From: Anaerolineales bacterium
GTDB lineage: Bacteria; Chloroflexota; Anaerolineae; Anaerolineales; Villigracilaceae
Direction: 5' to 3'
Assembly: GCA_013140605.1 (NCBI GenBank)
Contig: JABFSL010000001.1
Coordinates: forward strand, 62,001 to 126,000
Length of the DNA stretch: 64,000 nucleotides
Positions within the stretch are counted from its first letter, which is position 1. Each line of letters begins with the position of its first letter. Below are positions 16,066 to 25,629 of the stretch, in pieces. Position numbers and translations under genes: made by a program. The notes beneath the pieces are model-generated. The model was not told where the DNA came from and made no database searches. It worked only from the letters and a program-made list of their open reading frames with translations.

Positions 16066-19000
16066 TTATTTGATCAACTGATGATATAGATCATCGGTTT
16101 CCTTCGACGGCGGAAGGTTGAATTGCTGCATGCAGGCTGCATGGCAAGCCTGATAGACACGGGTGATGGATGGTTTGTCGTCGAGGCGGTCATACGCAAG
16201 CATGGATATTCGATAAGCCGGCTCAAACCCAGGATCAAATTCGATCGTGCGCTGGCAGGTGGCAAGCGATTCTTCCGGTTGAGCTTGACGCAAATATAGC
16301 TCAGCCAGCGATTCAAACGAATTCAGGATCATTTGGCTTAATCGCTCGCGCTCAGGGAACACCCAGTCCATATACACATCGTTGAGATATGGGCCATGTA
16401 CAAGGTCAACCGCTTTTTGGTAAAGTTCGATCTGTTCACGCTGAGACTGCGTTGACCGGGCCCTGGCGACATAGGCTTCAAATGCTTCGACATCATATTC
16501 ATAATCAAGGTTGCGGTTGAAGGAATAGCACATATCTTCAAACTGGATGACTTCCTGTCCAACAGCCCGCCGCAAACGATAGATCTCATTCTTGAAGCGC
16601 AATTTCATTTTGGATGTGTCATATTGATCAGGCCAAAGGGTTTCGCCGATCTGTTCCTTGGTTAAAGGCCGGGCGGTTCTCAGAAAGTAAAAGAAAAGAT
16701 CGCGGACCGACTGCGTTTGCCAATCGGAGAGGGTCAGCAGTTTGCTGCCTATGCTGACTTGAGCCCATCCCAATGCCTGAATGGAAATGTGAGGTTCGGG
16801 AACTTGCATAACATGCGCCTGCCGCCGCAAATGGCGGCGGATCGATGGCAGTTTTTCTCCAAGGCGAAAGGCCTGTGAAAAAAGGTCGCCCACCGCACGC
16901 GCAGAATCACGGTCTTTTTGCAAACCTTCCAGCCATGCACGCGCCTGATGAACCGCGATCAACACCGGGTTGGGAATTTTCCCGCTTGCGACAGATCTTA
17001 TTTTTTCAGCAGCGGCTGTTCGATCTCCATTTTGCAAGTGCGCGGCTGCCAGCCAGACACGGCAGATCGCCCCCTCAAGTTCGCGTTCATCCTCCACAAA
17101 GGATCGCTCCGCCTTCTTCAAACTGGAGAGAGCTTTGGCAGGTTCGGCCAGCATTAAAAATAAACGGCCATAAAAAAGATTGAGAAGGCCGTTCTCAAAA
17201 CGCGCATTGCCAGAGCGAATGGATTCGCCCGCTGTCTCAATCAGCCATTGCGCAGATTCCAGATCTTTTTTTAACAATGCAAGATTGACCTTCGAAAGAC
17301 CAAGCGCATGGATCAAAAAACGATCGTCCATGTTTTGTATGATCCCATCTGCATGTTGATAGTTCTGATAGGCCGCCTCGAACCCTTCCACCTCAACGTA
17401 AAGATCGCCCAGGCTGATGGAGATCAGGGCTTCAATGCGGGCGTAACTACTGCGCTGGGCGCACAGCAATCCATCTTCAAAGGCTTGCGCAGCTTTTTCA
17501 TATTCGCCATTTCCATGATACATGACGCCCATGTTATTGAGCAGGTTCGCCTGCCAGTAAAGGTTGCCATCCTGCCGCCAGATCTTTAAAGCCTGTTCAT
17601 AGGCAGTCGAAGCTTCCTGATAACTGCCAGCTTCACGATACGCCATGCCGACTTCCATCAAAAGGATCGGAATGTGGGAAGTATCGTTTAATCGCACATT
17701 GATATTCAGGGAACGTTCCAAAAAAACAACTGCCAGACGAACATCCCCCAGCCGATACAAGGCCAGCCCCTTCATACGCAGGGCCTCCGCGTAAAATAAT
17801 TGCAGATCATCACTGGCTTCCGTCAGTTCGATCACTTCATCCGCATCGCGGATGGAGGCGGGATAATCTCCGAGGAAGCGATAAGCCGTCGCACGGCGGG
17901 CCAATGTGAGGATCAGACCGGAAGCGTTCTTTTCCCGACGAAAAGCCTGCTCTGCCTGATCAAGCAGTTCCAACCCTGAGGCGAGATCGCCCTTCATATT
18001 TGTGATCGCACCGCGGATGGAGAGCAGTCCAGGCCGCGTGCGCAGCATGGATGGCGGCAGTTCATCCAACCACGATTCAAAAGTGTGATACGCGCGCTGC
18101 AACATGAATATACTGGCACGCTCGATCATTTCAGCCAGGGCGGTTTTGTCGTTCAGTTGACGGCAAATGTGATGGGCTTTTTCCCACTCCCCCAGTTTTT
18201 CATAGGCCTGACCCAGGCGGGCATACAAAGGCGCAACCTCGTTGGAATATGCCAGTTTATATTGCGCCTGCAAAAAATCACGGAAGAGATGATGATAACG
18301 AATCCATCTTCCATCATCGCCAAGCGGCAAAACAAAAAGATTGTTCTGGATGACCGCATTGATGTACACCTGCCAATTCTGCGGCTCGTCATAGAACTCA
18401 GCCAGAACCTCCTGGCAAAGCTGCACATCGAATTCCTCCAACAAGGATGTTCGCAATAGGAACATTTGAAGGTCTGAGGATTGGCGGCTCAATACCTGCT
18501 GGCCTAAATAATCGAACAGGCCAACCCCGGCGCTTCCTATTGCCAATCTTTTATCATCCTGAAAAATATGCGAGCCTGAAAACTGCAATCCTGTGATCCA
18601 CCCATCCGTACTTTCCATGATCTTCATTGCATCATCATCAGAGATGCGTACATTGTTGTTCTGCTCCAACAGCGCCTGGATTTCGTTCACGCGGAAGGAA
18701 AGGTCTGAAAAGCTCACGCCTGCGACCTGTCCGCGGGCAACCATTAAAGTCAGATCCGGTAATGCATTCAACTTGCGGGAAGAGAAGATCAAATGACAGT
18801 TCTCCTCCACCAATAATGTAAAGCGATTCAAAAAACTTTGAATATGCGGGATGCCTTCCACCAAATGAAGATCATCCAGCACAATAATAAAATGCTCCTG
18901 AATATGCTCGTAGATCTCATTGACCAGCGTTACGATCAACCCTTCCATATCGGTATCAAAGGACTTTATCTCATTCAATATGGATATGGATTGCCCGCCA

Positions 19001-19281
19001 AATTTATCGAATTGTTCAGCGATGGCGGCGATAAAATATGCGATGAACCTTTGAGGCTCACGGTCCAGTTCATCCAGAGCCAGCCAACAGCACGGCAATT
19101 CACTCTGATGGGCAAGGTCGATCAACAGGGATGTTTTTCCAGACCCCGCAGGCGCGGATACAAGCACCAATTTTTTATCAAGCGCCTCGAACAATAGATC
19201 AAGGAGACGCTTACGCGTGAGAAATCCCACGCGGCGGCGCGGAAGAACGATCTTGGTTTTGCTCACAGGAATAGCCGACAT
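16066..19281 (-). CDS. MalT-type STAND ATPase with TPRs and C-terminal BTAD
   Basis: This is a large regulator of 1071 residues from the ATG at 19281; a GTG at 19332 would add 17. Order: P-loop ATPase with Walker A SAPAGSGKTSLL and Walker B IIVLDDLH (about 25-330), a long array of tetratricopeptide repeats (about 380-800), a winged-helix segment near 850-930 (LFFYFLR ... GETLWPDQ ... LKNEIYRLRR-like) and a BTAD domain to the end. Proteins of this class are signal-responsive transcription factors whose ATPase and TPR parts gate DNA binding. It lies upstream of the peptide operon but behind its own terminator. Its regulon is unknown; no ligand can be named. Confidence 0.85.
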   Translation of the reverse strand: MSAIPVSKTKIVLPRRRVGFLTRKRLLDLLFEALDKKLVLVSAPAGSGKTSLLIDLAHQSELPCCWLALDELDREPQRFIAYFIAAIAEQFDKFGGQSISILNEIKSFDTDMEGLIVTLVNEIYEHIQEHFIIVLDDLHLVEGIPHIQSFLNRFTLLVEENCHLIFSSRKLNALPDLTLMVARGQVAGVSFSDLSFRVNEIQALLEQNNNVRISDDDAMKIMESTDGWITGLQFSGSHIFQDDKRLAIGSAGVGLFDYLGQQVLSRQSSDLQMFLLRTSLLEEFDVQLCQEVLAEFYDEPQNWQVYINAVIQNNLFVLPLGDDGRWIRYHHLFRDFLQAQYKLAYSNEVAPLYARLGQAYEKLGEWEKAHHICRQLNDKTALAEMIERASIFMLQRAYHTFESWLDELPPSMLRTRPGLLSIRGAITNMKGDLASGLELLDQAEQAFRREKNASGLILTLARRATAYRFLGDYPASIRDADEVIELTEASDDLQLFYAEALRMKGLALYRLGDVRLAVVFLERSLNINVRLNDTSHIPILLMEVGMAYREAGSYQEASTAYEQALKIWRQDGNLYWQANLLNNMGVMYHGNGEYEKAAQAFEDGLLCAQRSSYARIEALISISLGDLYVEVEGFEAAYQNYQHADGIIQNMDDRFLIHALGLSKVNLALLKKDLESAQWLIETAGESIRSGNARFENGLLNLFYGRLFLMLAEPAKALSSLKKAERSFVEDERELEGAICRVWLAAAHLQNGDRTAAAEKIRSVASGKIPNPVLIAVHQARAWLEGLQKDRDSARAVGDLFSQAFRLGEKLPSIRRHLRRQAHVMQVPEPHISIQALGWAQVSIGSKLLTLSDWQTQSVRDLFFYFLRTARPLTKEQIGETLWPDQYDTSKMKLRFKNEIYRLRRAVGQEVIQFEDMCYSFNRNLDYEYDVEAFEAYVARARSTQSQREQIELYQKAVDLVHGPYLNDVYMDWVFPERERLSQMILNSFESLAELYLRQAQPEESLATCQRTIEFDPGFEPAYRISMLAYDRLDDKPSITRVYQACHAACMQQFNLPPSKETDDLYHQLIK

Positions 19282-19398
19282 TTTTTTGCGGGGGGATAAG
19301 ATTCCACTTACAATAAAAAACTTACACAGCACAAACCGTACCCATCCATTTGTATTTTATCCTGTTATCATTTTTTAAGCCTGTCGTACATTTCATAG

Positions 19399-19512
19399 TT
19401 GAACATGCGTGCTATAATGTTTTTAGTCGGTCGGTCCCTTGTCTTTAGTCTGATGGTTGGGCTGGCCGATTTGCCGACTAACGACAAACAGACAAGAAGA
19501 CTAGCTGACTCA
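19399..19512. promoter_or_regulatory. dnaE promoter and AGTC-rich imperfect palindrome
   Basis: TGCTATAAT at 19410-19418 is an extended -10 box in plus orientation. Between it and the dnaE ATG lies a stretch built from short AGTC/GACT-containing units (TTTAGTCGGTCGGTC ... GACTAACGAC ... GACTAGCTGACTC) that can fold on itself. A similar element lies at 29303-29395. No Shine-Dalgarno precedes dnaE. Confidence 0.5.
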
Positions 19513-19513
19513 A

Positions 19514-22500
19514 ATGTCCTTCGCCCACTTACACGTCCACACCGAATACTCATTACTCGACGGCTTCTCGAATATCAAGAAGCTGGTCAAACGCGTTAAA
19601 GAGTTGAACATGGAACACGTTGCCATCACAGACCACGGCACGATGTTCGGGGTGATCGATTTTTACAAAGCCGCAAAAGCGGAGGGCATCAAACCGATCA
19701 TTGGACTCGAAGCCTACATGGCCGCGCGCACGATGAAGGATAAGGATTCAAAGCTCGATCGCACGTCCTCGCACCTGCTCCTGCTTGCTGAGAATGAAAC
19801 TGGCTATAAGAACCTGCTGAAGATCGCGTCCGCCGCGCAAATGGACGGCTTCTATTATTATCCGCGCATTGACCATGACTTCCTCGCCGCACATTCAGAT
19901 GGATTGATCTGCACCTCTGGCTGCATGTCTGCAGAAATTCCGCGCGCGCTGTTGAATGAGAATCCGCAGGAAGCTGTGAAGAAATGGGACTGGTATTCCG
20001 AAGTCTTTGGCCGCGACCGTTTCTTTGTGGAATTGCAGCAGCACAATATCAAAGAGATCACAGACTTAAACAAGCAACTGCTCAGTTTGGGTGCGCGCTA
20101 CGACGCGAGATATATCGCCACCAACGATGTGCATTATGTAAATCAAGCGGATGCGCGCCTGCAGGATATTCTGCTCGCGATCCAGACCAACTCCACGCTG
20201 AATGATCCCGACCGCATGAAAATGAGCGATGACTCGTATTATCTGCGCTCACCTTTGGAAATGAGCAAGATCTTCTCTGAAGTTCCAGACGCATTAAGTA
20301 ATACACTTCTCATCGCCGAACGTTGCAATGTAGACCTGGGATTCAAAGGCTATCACCTACCCGATTTCACAGTCCCTGAAGGATACACACCAGACTCATA
20401 CCTGCGCGCGCTGTGTCAGCAAGGGGCGCAGATCAAATTCAAGGATGATGCCACCAGTTCAAAAGTCCAGGAAAGACTCGAGTATGAATTGAGCGTCGTC
20501 CACACGATGGGATTCGACGCATACTTCCTGATCGTGTGGGACCTGTGCCGATTCGCCCGTGAAAATGGGATCTGGTACAACGCTCGCGGTTCTGCGGCTG
20601 GCTCCATCATTGCATACACACTGGATATCACAAGAGTTGACCCGCTGGAGCACGCTCTCATCTTTGAACGCTTCTTAAATCCCGGGCGCATCTCGATGCC
20701 CGATATTGATCTCGACTTCCGCGATGACCGCCGCTCTGAAATGCTGGAATATTGCTCGAATAAATACGGCTCAGACAAGGTTGCACAGATCATCACCTTC
20801 GGCACAATGGGATCAAAAGCCGCCCTGCGTGATGTGGCGCGTGTGATGGAAATCCCGTTGCCTGAAATTGACAAGGTTGCAAAACTCGTGCCGTTCGTTT
20901 CAGGCCGCGCAACCACCATGAAGGATGCAATGGAAGTTGCCGACTTCAAAAAAATCTACGATACCCAGCCGCACCTGCGCGAAGTGATCGACATTGCCGC
21001 GCGGATGGAAGGAACGGTCCGCAATGCGGGCACGCATGCGGCGGGCGTGGTGATTTCAGACAAGCCAATCGAAGATTATCTGCCGCTTCATCGTCCCACA
21101 TCCAATTCAGAAGAAACACCCATCAAATCAGTGACCCAGTTCGAAATGGGTATTCTTGATTCGTTAGGCATGTTGAAAGTGGACTTCCTCGGCCTGATCA
21201 CATTGACCGTGATGGCGCGCGCCTGTGACATGATCGAAAAACGTCACGGCATTCAATTAGATTTGAATAATATTCCGATTGACGATATTAAATCCTTTGA
21301 ACTAATGGCAAGCGGCCAAACGGCTGGGCTGTTCCAAATCGAAGGCGGCGGAATGACCCGCTATCTTGTGCAGATGAAGCCCAAGAATCTCGATAACATC
21401 ATCGCGATGGTGGCGTTGTATCGTCCGGGACCGATGGCGTTCATCCCCGATTACATCGCGCGGATGCATGGTGAAGCGGAAGTGGAATATCGTCACCCGG
21501 ATATGGCTCCGATCTTTCAGGATACTTATGGAATTCCTGTTTATCAGGAACAACTCATGCGCGCCGCTGTGGAACTCGCTGGGTACACGCCGTCCGAATC
21601 AGATGAATTGCGCAAAGCAATTTCAAAGAAGAAAAAAGAAGATATTGACAAGCATCGCGTCAAGTTCGTTAAAGGCGCGGTTGAAAAAGGCATGGACCAA
21701 TCCACCGCCGACGCGATCTACATGGATTGGGAAGAGTTCGCGAGGTATGGATTTAATAAGAGCCATGCCGCCGATTACGGCGTGATCGCCGTTCAAACCG
21801 CATATCTAAAATCAACCTACACCGCCGAATATATGACGGCCTTGCTCTCTGCTTCTGCGGGACAAACTGAAAAGGTCGCCTTCTATGTGGCCGACGCCCG
21901 CAATATGGGCGTGCCTGTCCTCGCGCCCGATGTCAATGCTTCAGGCTGGGATTTTGAGATTGAAGATGTGGAAAATGTTGCAGCTCCCGGCGGCGTCCCC
22001 GCCGCCGAGGACGGCGTCGAGAGCAAAAATACCAAACCATCCATCCGCTTTGGGTTTGGCGCGGTCAAGAATGTTAATCAAGCCGCAGTGGAAGCGATCA
22101 TTGAAGCGCGCAGGGAAAGCAAGTTTACCGACCTCAATGATTTCGCCCGCCGCGTGGACTTGCGCACTGTTGGCAAACGCTCGCTTGAATGTCTTATCAA
22201 AGTCGGAGCGCTCGATCAATTTGGAAACCGCCCTGCCATGCTCGCCTCGCTGGATCGCATCATCGCCATCAGCGCCAATCACTTCCGCGCAGCAGATGCG
22301 GGACAAATGAGTCTCTTCGGCGCGGCCACCGGCATCGTGGAAGAGGTCCATCTTCCAGAAGTCAAAAATGTGGACAAGCGCGAAATGCTCAATTGGGAAC
22401 GCGAACTGATCGGCCTGTACATCACCGACCATCCGCTCAACGAATATCAAGCCACACTCGCACAGATCGTCAGCTATTTCTCGGCTCAATTGGCCGAGGC

Positions 22501-23551
22501 CAGTCACGAAGAAAAGGTCCGTGTTGCGGGTCTTGTCACCATTGTCCGTCCGTATACAACCAAAACTGGTAAAGGCATGGGCTTCGTCACCATCGAAGAT
22601 ATTCAAGGCAACATCGAGCTTGTGCTGTTTCCGAAAACATGGGACAAGTTCCGCGATGTTCTCACGGTTGGGCAGATCATTATTGTCGAGGGCAAAGTGG
22701 ATATGGCGAATCTGCCGCCCAAGATTCTTGTGGATGTGATCAAGACTGAAATCAAAATCACCTCGGCAGCGGATGAGATTCTCCCGGAGACTCCTCCCAC
22801 ACCTCCCAAACCGCTTCATTACAAATCGACAACTGCCCCTGCCCAAAAAGCGACTCAGCAGCCAAAGCAGACTCCACCCAAGCCCACCGTAGGTCACGCT
22901 TCCCCCAAAGGGGACTTCGCCAGCGTGACAAAGCCAACTAACCAAGTAAGTCACGTTGCAAACGTGACCTACGCCGCTGCCGAATCCGCTCCTGATTACG
23001 TTACCGATAACGACATGCCGCCCCCGCCAGATAACTTCCCCGATGGCTGGGATACGGAATGGCAGCCATCGTTTGACGAAGCCGCGATTGCATCCAAGCC
23101 TGCGCCGAAATTCAAGAAGGATGAACCCATTACGCCGCCGCGCGCGGTAGCGGTATCTGCTCCAGTGGAGATCATTGACAAGGAACAGGCACAGCCCCCT
23201 GCGGGGAATCAGGCCGAGGCGCCGCATGAAGCGCTGGTCTTCACTCACATGCCGTCGTTATATGTCCCGCTCGCAAAAGCGGAAGCGGATCATCCGCCCA
23301 AACAGATCACGGTCATTTTGCGCGCATCGGAAGACAGGGAATGGGACAAGCGCCGCATCAAAACTTTGCACGGCACGTTGATCTCGTTCCACGGCCGCGA
23401 TAAATTCTCGTTCCAAATTTTCGAGAACGGCAAGGGACATCTGATAGATTTCCCGAGCGAGACCACGCGCATCAGCCCGGAATTGTTCACGCGCCTGCAT
23501 AAATTATTGGGCGAGGAAAACTGGCACGTGGAAGAGATCACGTTCCAGTAA
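19514..23551 (+). CDS. dnaE: DNA polymerase III alpha subunit
   Basis: This is the 1345-residue replicative polymerase. The N-terminal PHP domain starts with HLHVHTEYSLLDG and includes AITDHGTMFG. Catalytic aspartates lie in MPDIDLDFRDDRR, with further palm motifs GPMAFIPDYIARMHG and PVYQEQLMRAA; FNKSHAADYGVIAVQTAYLK belongs to the fingers region. Helix-hairpin-helix and OB-fold segments follow (KVRVAGLV ... GKGMGFVTIED). From about 1095 to 1265 there is an unusual Pro/Ala/Lys-rich linker, followed by a conserved-looking C-terminal domain of about 100 residues. Part of the linker is encoded by a palindromic repeat (22888-22973). Length exceeds E. coli DnaE (1160) because of this tail. Confidence 0.96.
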   Translation: MSFAHLHVHTEYSLLDGFSNIKKLVKRVKELNMEHVAITDHGTMFGVIDFYKAAKAEGIKPIIGLEAYMAARTMKDKDSKLDRTSSHLLLLAENETGYKNLLKIASAAQMDGFYYYPRIDHDFLAAHSDGLICTSGCMSAEIPRALLNENPQEAVKKWDWYSEVFGRDRFFVELQQHNIKEITDLNKQLLSLGARYDARYIATNDVHYVNQADARLQDILLAIQTNSTLNDPDRMKMSDDSYYLRSPLEMSKIFSEVPDALSNTLLIAERCNVDLGFKGYHLPDFTVPEGYTPDSYLRALCQQGAQIKFKDDATSSKVQERLEYELSVVHTMGFDAYFLIVWDLCRFARENGIWYNARGSAAGSIIAYTLDITRVDPLEHALIFERFLNPGRISMPDIDLDFRDDRRSEMLEYCSNKYGSDKVAQIITFGTMGSKAALRDVARVMEIPLPEIDKVAKLVPFVSGRATTMKDAMEVADFKKIYDTQPHLREVIDIAARMEGTVRNAGTHAAGVVISDKPIEDYLPLHRPTSNSEETPIKSVTQFEMGILDSLGMLKVDFLGLITLTVMARACDMIEKRHGIQLDLNNIPIDDIKSFELMASGQTAGLFQIEGGGMTRYLVQMKPKNLDNIIAMVALYRPGPMAFIPDYIARMHGEAEVEYRHPDMAPIFQDTYGIPVYQEQLMRAAVELAGYTPSESDELRKAISKKKKEDIDKHRVKFVKGAVEKGMDQSTADAIYMDWEEFARYGFNKSHAADYGVIAVQTAYLKSTYTAEYMTALLSASAGQTEKVAFYVADARNMGVPVLAPDVNASGWDFEIEDVENVAAPGGVPAAEDGVESKNTKPSIRFGFGAVKNVNQAAVEAIIEARRESKFTDLNDFARRVDLRTVGKRSLECLIKVGALDQFGNRPAMLASLDRIIAISANHFRAADAGQMSLFGAATGIVEEVHLPEVKNVDKREMLNWERELIGLYITDHPLNEYQATLAQIVSYFSAQLAEASHEEKVRVAGLVTIVRPYTTKTGKGMGFVTIEDIQGNIELVLFPKTWDKFRDVLTVGQIIIVEGKVDMANLPPKILVDVIKTEIKITSAADEILPETPPTPPKPLHYKSTTAPAQKATQQPKQTPPKPTVGHASPKGDFASVTKPTNQVSHVANVTYAAAESAPDYVTDNDMPPPPDNFPDGWDTEWQPSFDEAAIASKPAPKFKKDEPITPPRAVAVSAPVEIIDKEQAQPPAGNQAEAPHEALVFTHMPSLYVPLAKAEADHPPKQITVILRASEDREWDKRRIKTLHGTLISFHGRDKFSFQIFENGKGHLIDFPSETTRISPELFTRLHKLLGEENWHVEEITFQ
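22888..22973. repeat. Palindromic element inside the dnaE linker
   Basis: CGTAGGTCACG at 22888-22898 is the exact reverse complement of CGTGACCTACG at 22963-22973. The right side contains a second palindrome, TCACGTT-GCA-AACGTGA (22951-22967). It is in frame and falls in the low-complexity linker, so it looks like a REP-type element tolerated within a coding region. Confidence 0.6.
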
Positions 23552-24240
23552 TATTGAATTTGTAAGCGGGTGGTTGAGAACAAAATAAGGAGTGCAGCAT
23601 ATGTCATCTCAGGATCTTCGAAATCAGGTCAACGAGTTGTGGGCACAAGCGAGAAAATACAGGGCGGAAGGCAAGTGGGAAGATTCTGTAAATTCCTATT
23701 CACGTATTCTTAAATTGGCGCCCAGGTTTGTACCGGCTTACGTGGAGCGCGGACTTCTCGTTCAGGAAATGGGATATCCAGACATGGCCATGGGTGATTT
23801 TGAAAACGCGATTCAGATCGACCCGCAATATGGATATGCATATTATGGACGCGCCTGGATAAAAAGCTCAAAGGGAGATCATCAAGGAGCGCTGGCTGAC
23901 GCACAGAAAGGCATGTTGCTGGACCCTGAACATACGGGAATGTACTTTCGCAGGATCGGCACGGCTTATCAGGGATTAAGAAGATTTGGGGAAGCCATCG
24001 AAGCCTTCAATGAGGCAATCAGACTCAACTCTGACATGGACGAAGGCACGATCTATAACCGCGGCATTTGCTATTCTCAAATGAAGGAATATGCGCTTGC
24101 TTTGGCAGACTTCACGCGCTGTCTTGAACTGGACCCCGATTGGGCGTGGGCATTTTCAGAAAGAGGAAGAGTTTATTTGCAGCTAAAAGAATACGACAAG
24201 GCCATCAAAGACTGCTCCAATGCCATAAAATATAAACCAA

Positions 24241-25335
24241 TAGGACTTACGCAAAACTAAGAGATTGACGAACAGGAGCAAAGCAGATAAGTTTGGGAGT
24301 ATGAGACCGAGAACCCAAACGATCAGCCGCTTGGATTATTGCCAATATCTGCTGGTCAGTCAAATTAATTATACGCTGACGAATTTTGCTGAACACAGCG
24401 AGAAGTTCAGCCATGATGCCCTGAACCGCTATCTGGATGGAGAAAAGCTTAGCCCGAAATTGACCTGGGAGAACGTTCAAAATCAGGTTGTTCAAACCCC
24501 AAAAGGGTTTGTTGTTTTTGATGACACAGTAGCTGACAAGAATTTTTCGCATGAGATTGAATTGGTGCGGCGACAATACAGCGGGAACGCACACGGTGTC
24601 ATCAAAGGCATAGGGATTGTCACATGTGTGTATGTCAATCCAGAATTGGATCGGTTTTGGATCATCGATTATCGAATTTATGATCCAGACGGAGACGGCA
24701 AGACGAAACTTGACCATGTGCAAGATATGCTTCTGAATTGTGTTCACCCAAAGCAACTCCAGTTTTGGGCAGTCTTGATGGACAGTTGGTATGCGACCAA
24801 AGAAATCATGTTGACGATTGAAAAGTATAGAAAGATCTACTATTGTCCACTCAAAGATAATCGGCAAGTGGATGATTCGGGTGGCGCACAGTCTTACCGA
24901 CGCGTGGACAGTCTCGAATGGACGGAAGCCGAAAAGCTGCATGGCAAGCTGATCAAGATCAAAGGATTTCCAGGCGAGCATAAAGTGAAACTCTTCCGGG
25001 TTGTGCTTTCTACCAAGCGCACGGACTATGTCGTGACCAACGACATGGCGCAAGACGACACGCAGGCTGTACAAGAGGTGTGTGGCTTTCGTTGGAAGGT
25101 CGAGCAGTTTCACCGCGAAACCAAACAATTGACTGGATTGGAAGGTTGCCAATGCCGCAAAGCTAGAATTGTCCGAAACCATATTGCCTGTGCTATTTTG
25201 GTTTGGGTTCGTTTGAAACAGGTTGCTAATGAAACAAAGAAAACCGTTTATCACCTCAAACATGGTTTGTTATCTGACTATCTGCGACAACAGCTCAAAT
25301 CACCTGCTATTCAGATGACTTTTGCGTAAGTCCTA
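24241..25335 (+). mobile_element. Insertion sequence, 1095 bp, DDE transposase
   Basis: Perfect 16-bp terminal inverted repeats (TAGGACTTACGCAAAA) bound the element. They are flanked by the direct repeat ACCAA at 24236-24240 and 25336-25340. It holds one transposase gene whose stop codon lies within the right repeat. The family is IS4/IS701-like from the transposase; the 5-bp duplication is not diagnostic. The element seems complete and potentially active. Confidence 0.9.
24301..25329 (+). CDS. IS4/IS701-like DDE transposase
   Basis: The product has about 342 residues from ATG 24301; a TTG at 24265 would add twelve. It catalyses cut-and-paste transposition. The three acidic residues can be placed: Asp in FVVFDDTVADKNF, Asp in VLMDSWYATKEIM, and Glu in QFHRETKQLTGLEGCQCR, an extended YREK-like motif. 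The middle contains RRQYSGNAHGVIKGIGIVT, typical of IS701-type enzymes. The frame is undamaged. The gene fills nearly the whole element. Confidence 0.88.
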   Translation: MRPRTQTISRLDYCQYLLVSQINYTLTNFAEHSEKFSHDALNRYLDGEKLSPKLTWENVQNQVVQTPKGFVVFDDTVADKNFSHEIELVRRQYSGNAHGVIKGIGIVTCVYVNPELDRFWIIDYRIYDPDGDGKTKLDHVQDMLLNCVHPKQLQFWAVLMDSWYATKEIMLTIEKYRKIYYCPLKDNRQVDDSGGAQSYRRVDSLEWTEAEKLHGKLIKIKGFPGEHKVKLFRVVLSTKRTDYVVTNDMAQDDTQAVQEVCGFRWKVEQFHRETKQLTGLEGCQCRKARIVRNHIACAILVWVRLKQVANETKKTVYHLKHGLLSDYLRQQLKSPAIQMTFA

Positions 25336-25536
25336 ACCAAATTATTTTCAGGGCCATCTGATCCGCGCGTATGCGTATCAAGAGTCGGGGGATCATAAAA
25401 AGGCCAGAGTTGATTTTGAAAATGCAATGAAGCTGACCGGGTCTCCCCAACTAAAACAACAAATTGAGAACGAGCTAAAAACTCTTAAGAAGGATTGGTG
25501 GAGGGTATTCTAAAAGTATCTTTCTTAAGTGCATCA

Positions 25537-25569
25537 AGACCTCGGAGATTTAGAAAATCTCCGAGGTCT
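25537..25569. terminator. Strong 15-bp hairpin after the TPR gene
   Basis: AGACCTCGGAGATTT, three bases, AAATCTCCGAGGTCT form a perfect stem 23 bases after the TPR stop codon. The following sequence is only weakly T-rich, so it may be a terminator or a dispersed palindrome used as one. Confidence 0.55.
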
Positions 25570-25629
25570 ATTACAATGGGGGCATAGATACATTTCTTCT
25601 CGAACTCACCCGCCCAAGGAGACTAACCC

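Larger units (their letters stand above)
23601..25513 (+). pseudogene. TPR protein gene interrupted by an IS element
   Basis: The gene starts at the ATG at 23601 (GGAG eight bases before) and encodes about five tetratricopeptide repeats (YAYYGRAWIKSSKGDHQGAL, CYSQMKEYALALADF and similar). After codon 213 it runs into an insertion sequence at 24241. Joining base 24240 to 25341, which removes the element and one 5-bp target copy, restores one frame of 270 residues that ends at TAA 25511-25513 with KKDWWRVF. The insertion is therefore recent: no other damage is seen. TPR proteins bind other proteins; the partner here is unknown. It lies 49 bases after dnaE on the same strand. Confidence 0.85.

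Noticed and set aside
21941..23248. Minus-strand frame of 435 residues inside dnaE
   Set aside because: It is the antisense shadow of the dnaE C-terminal region; composition is Arg/Gly-rich as expected for a mirror frame.
24247..25263. Minus-strand frame of 338 residues inside the IS element
   Set aside because: It is antisense to the intact transposase, which has all catalytic residues.
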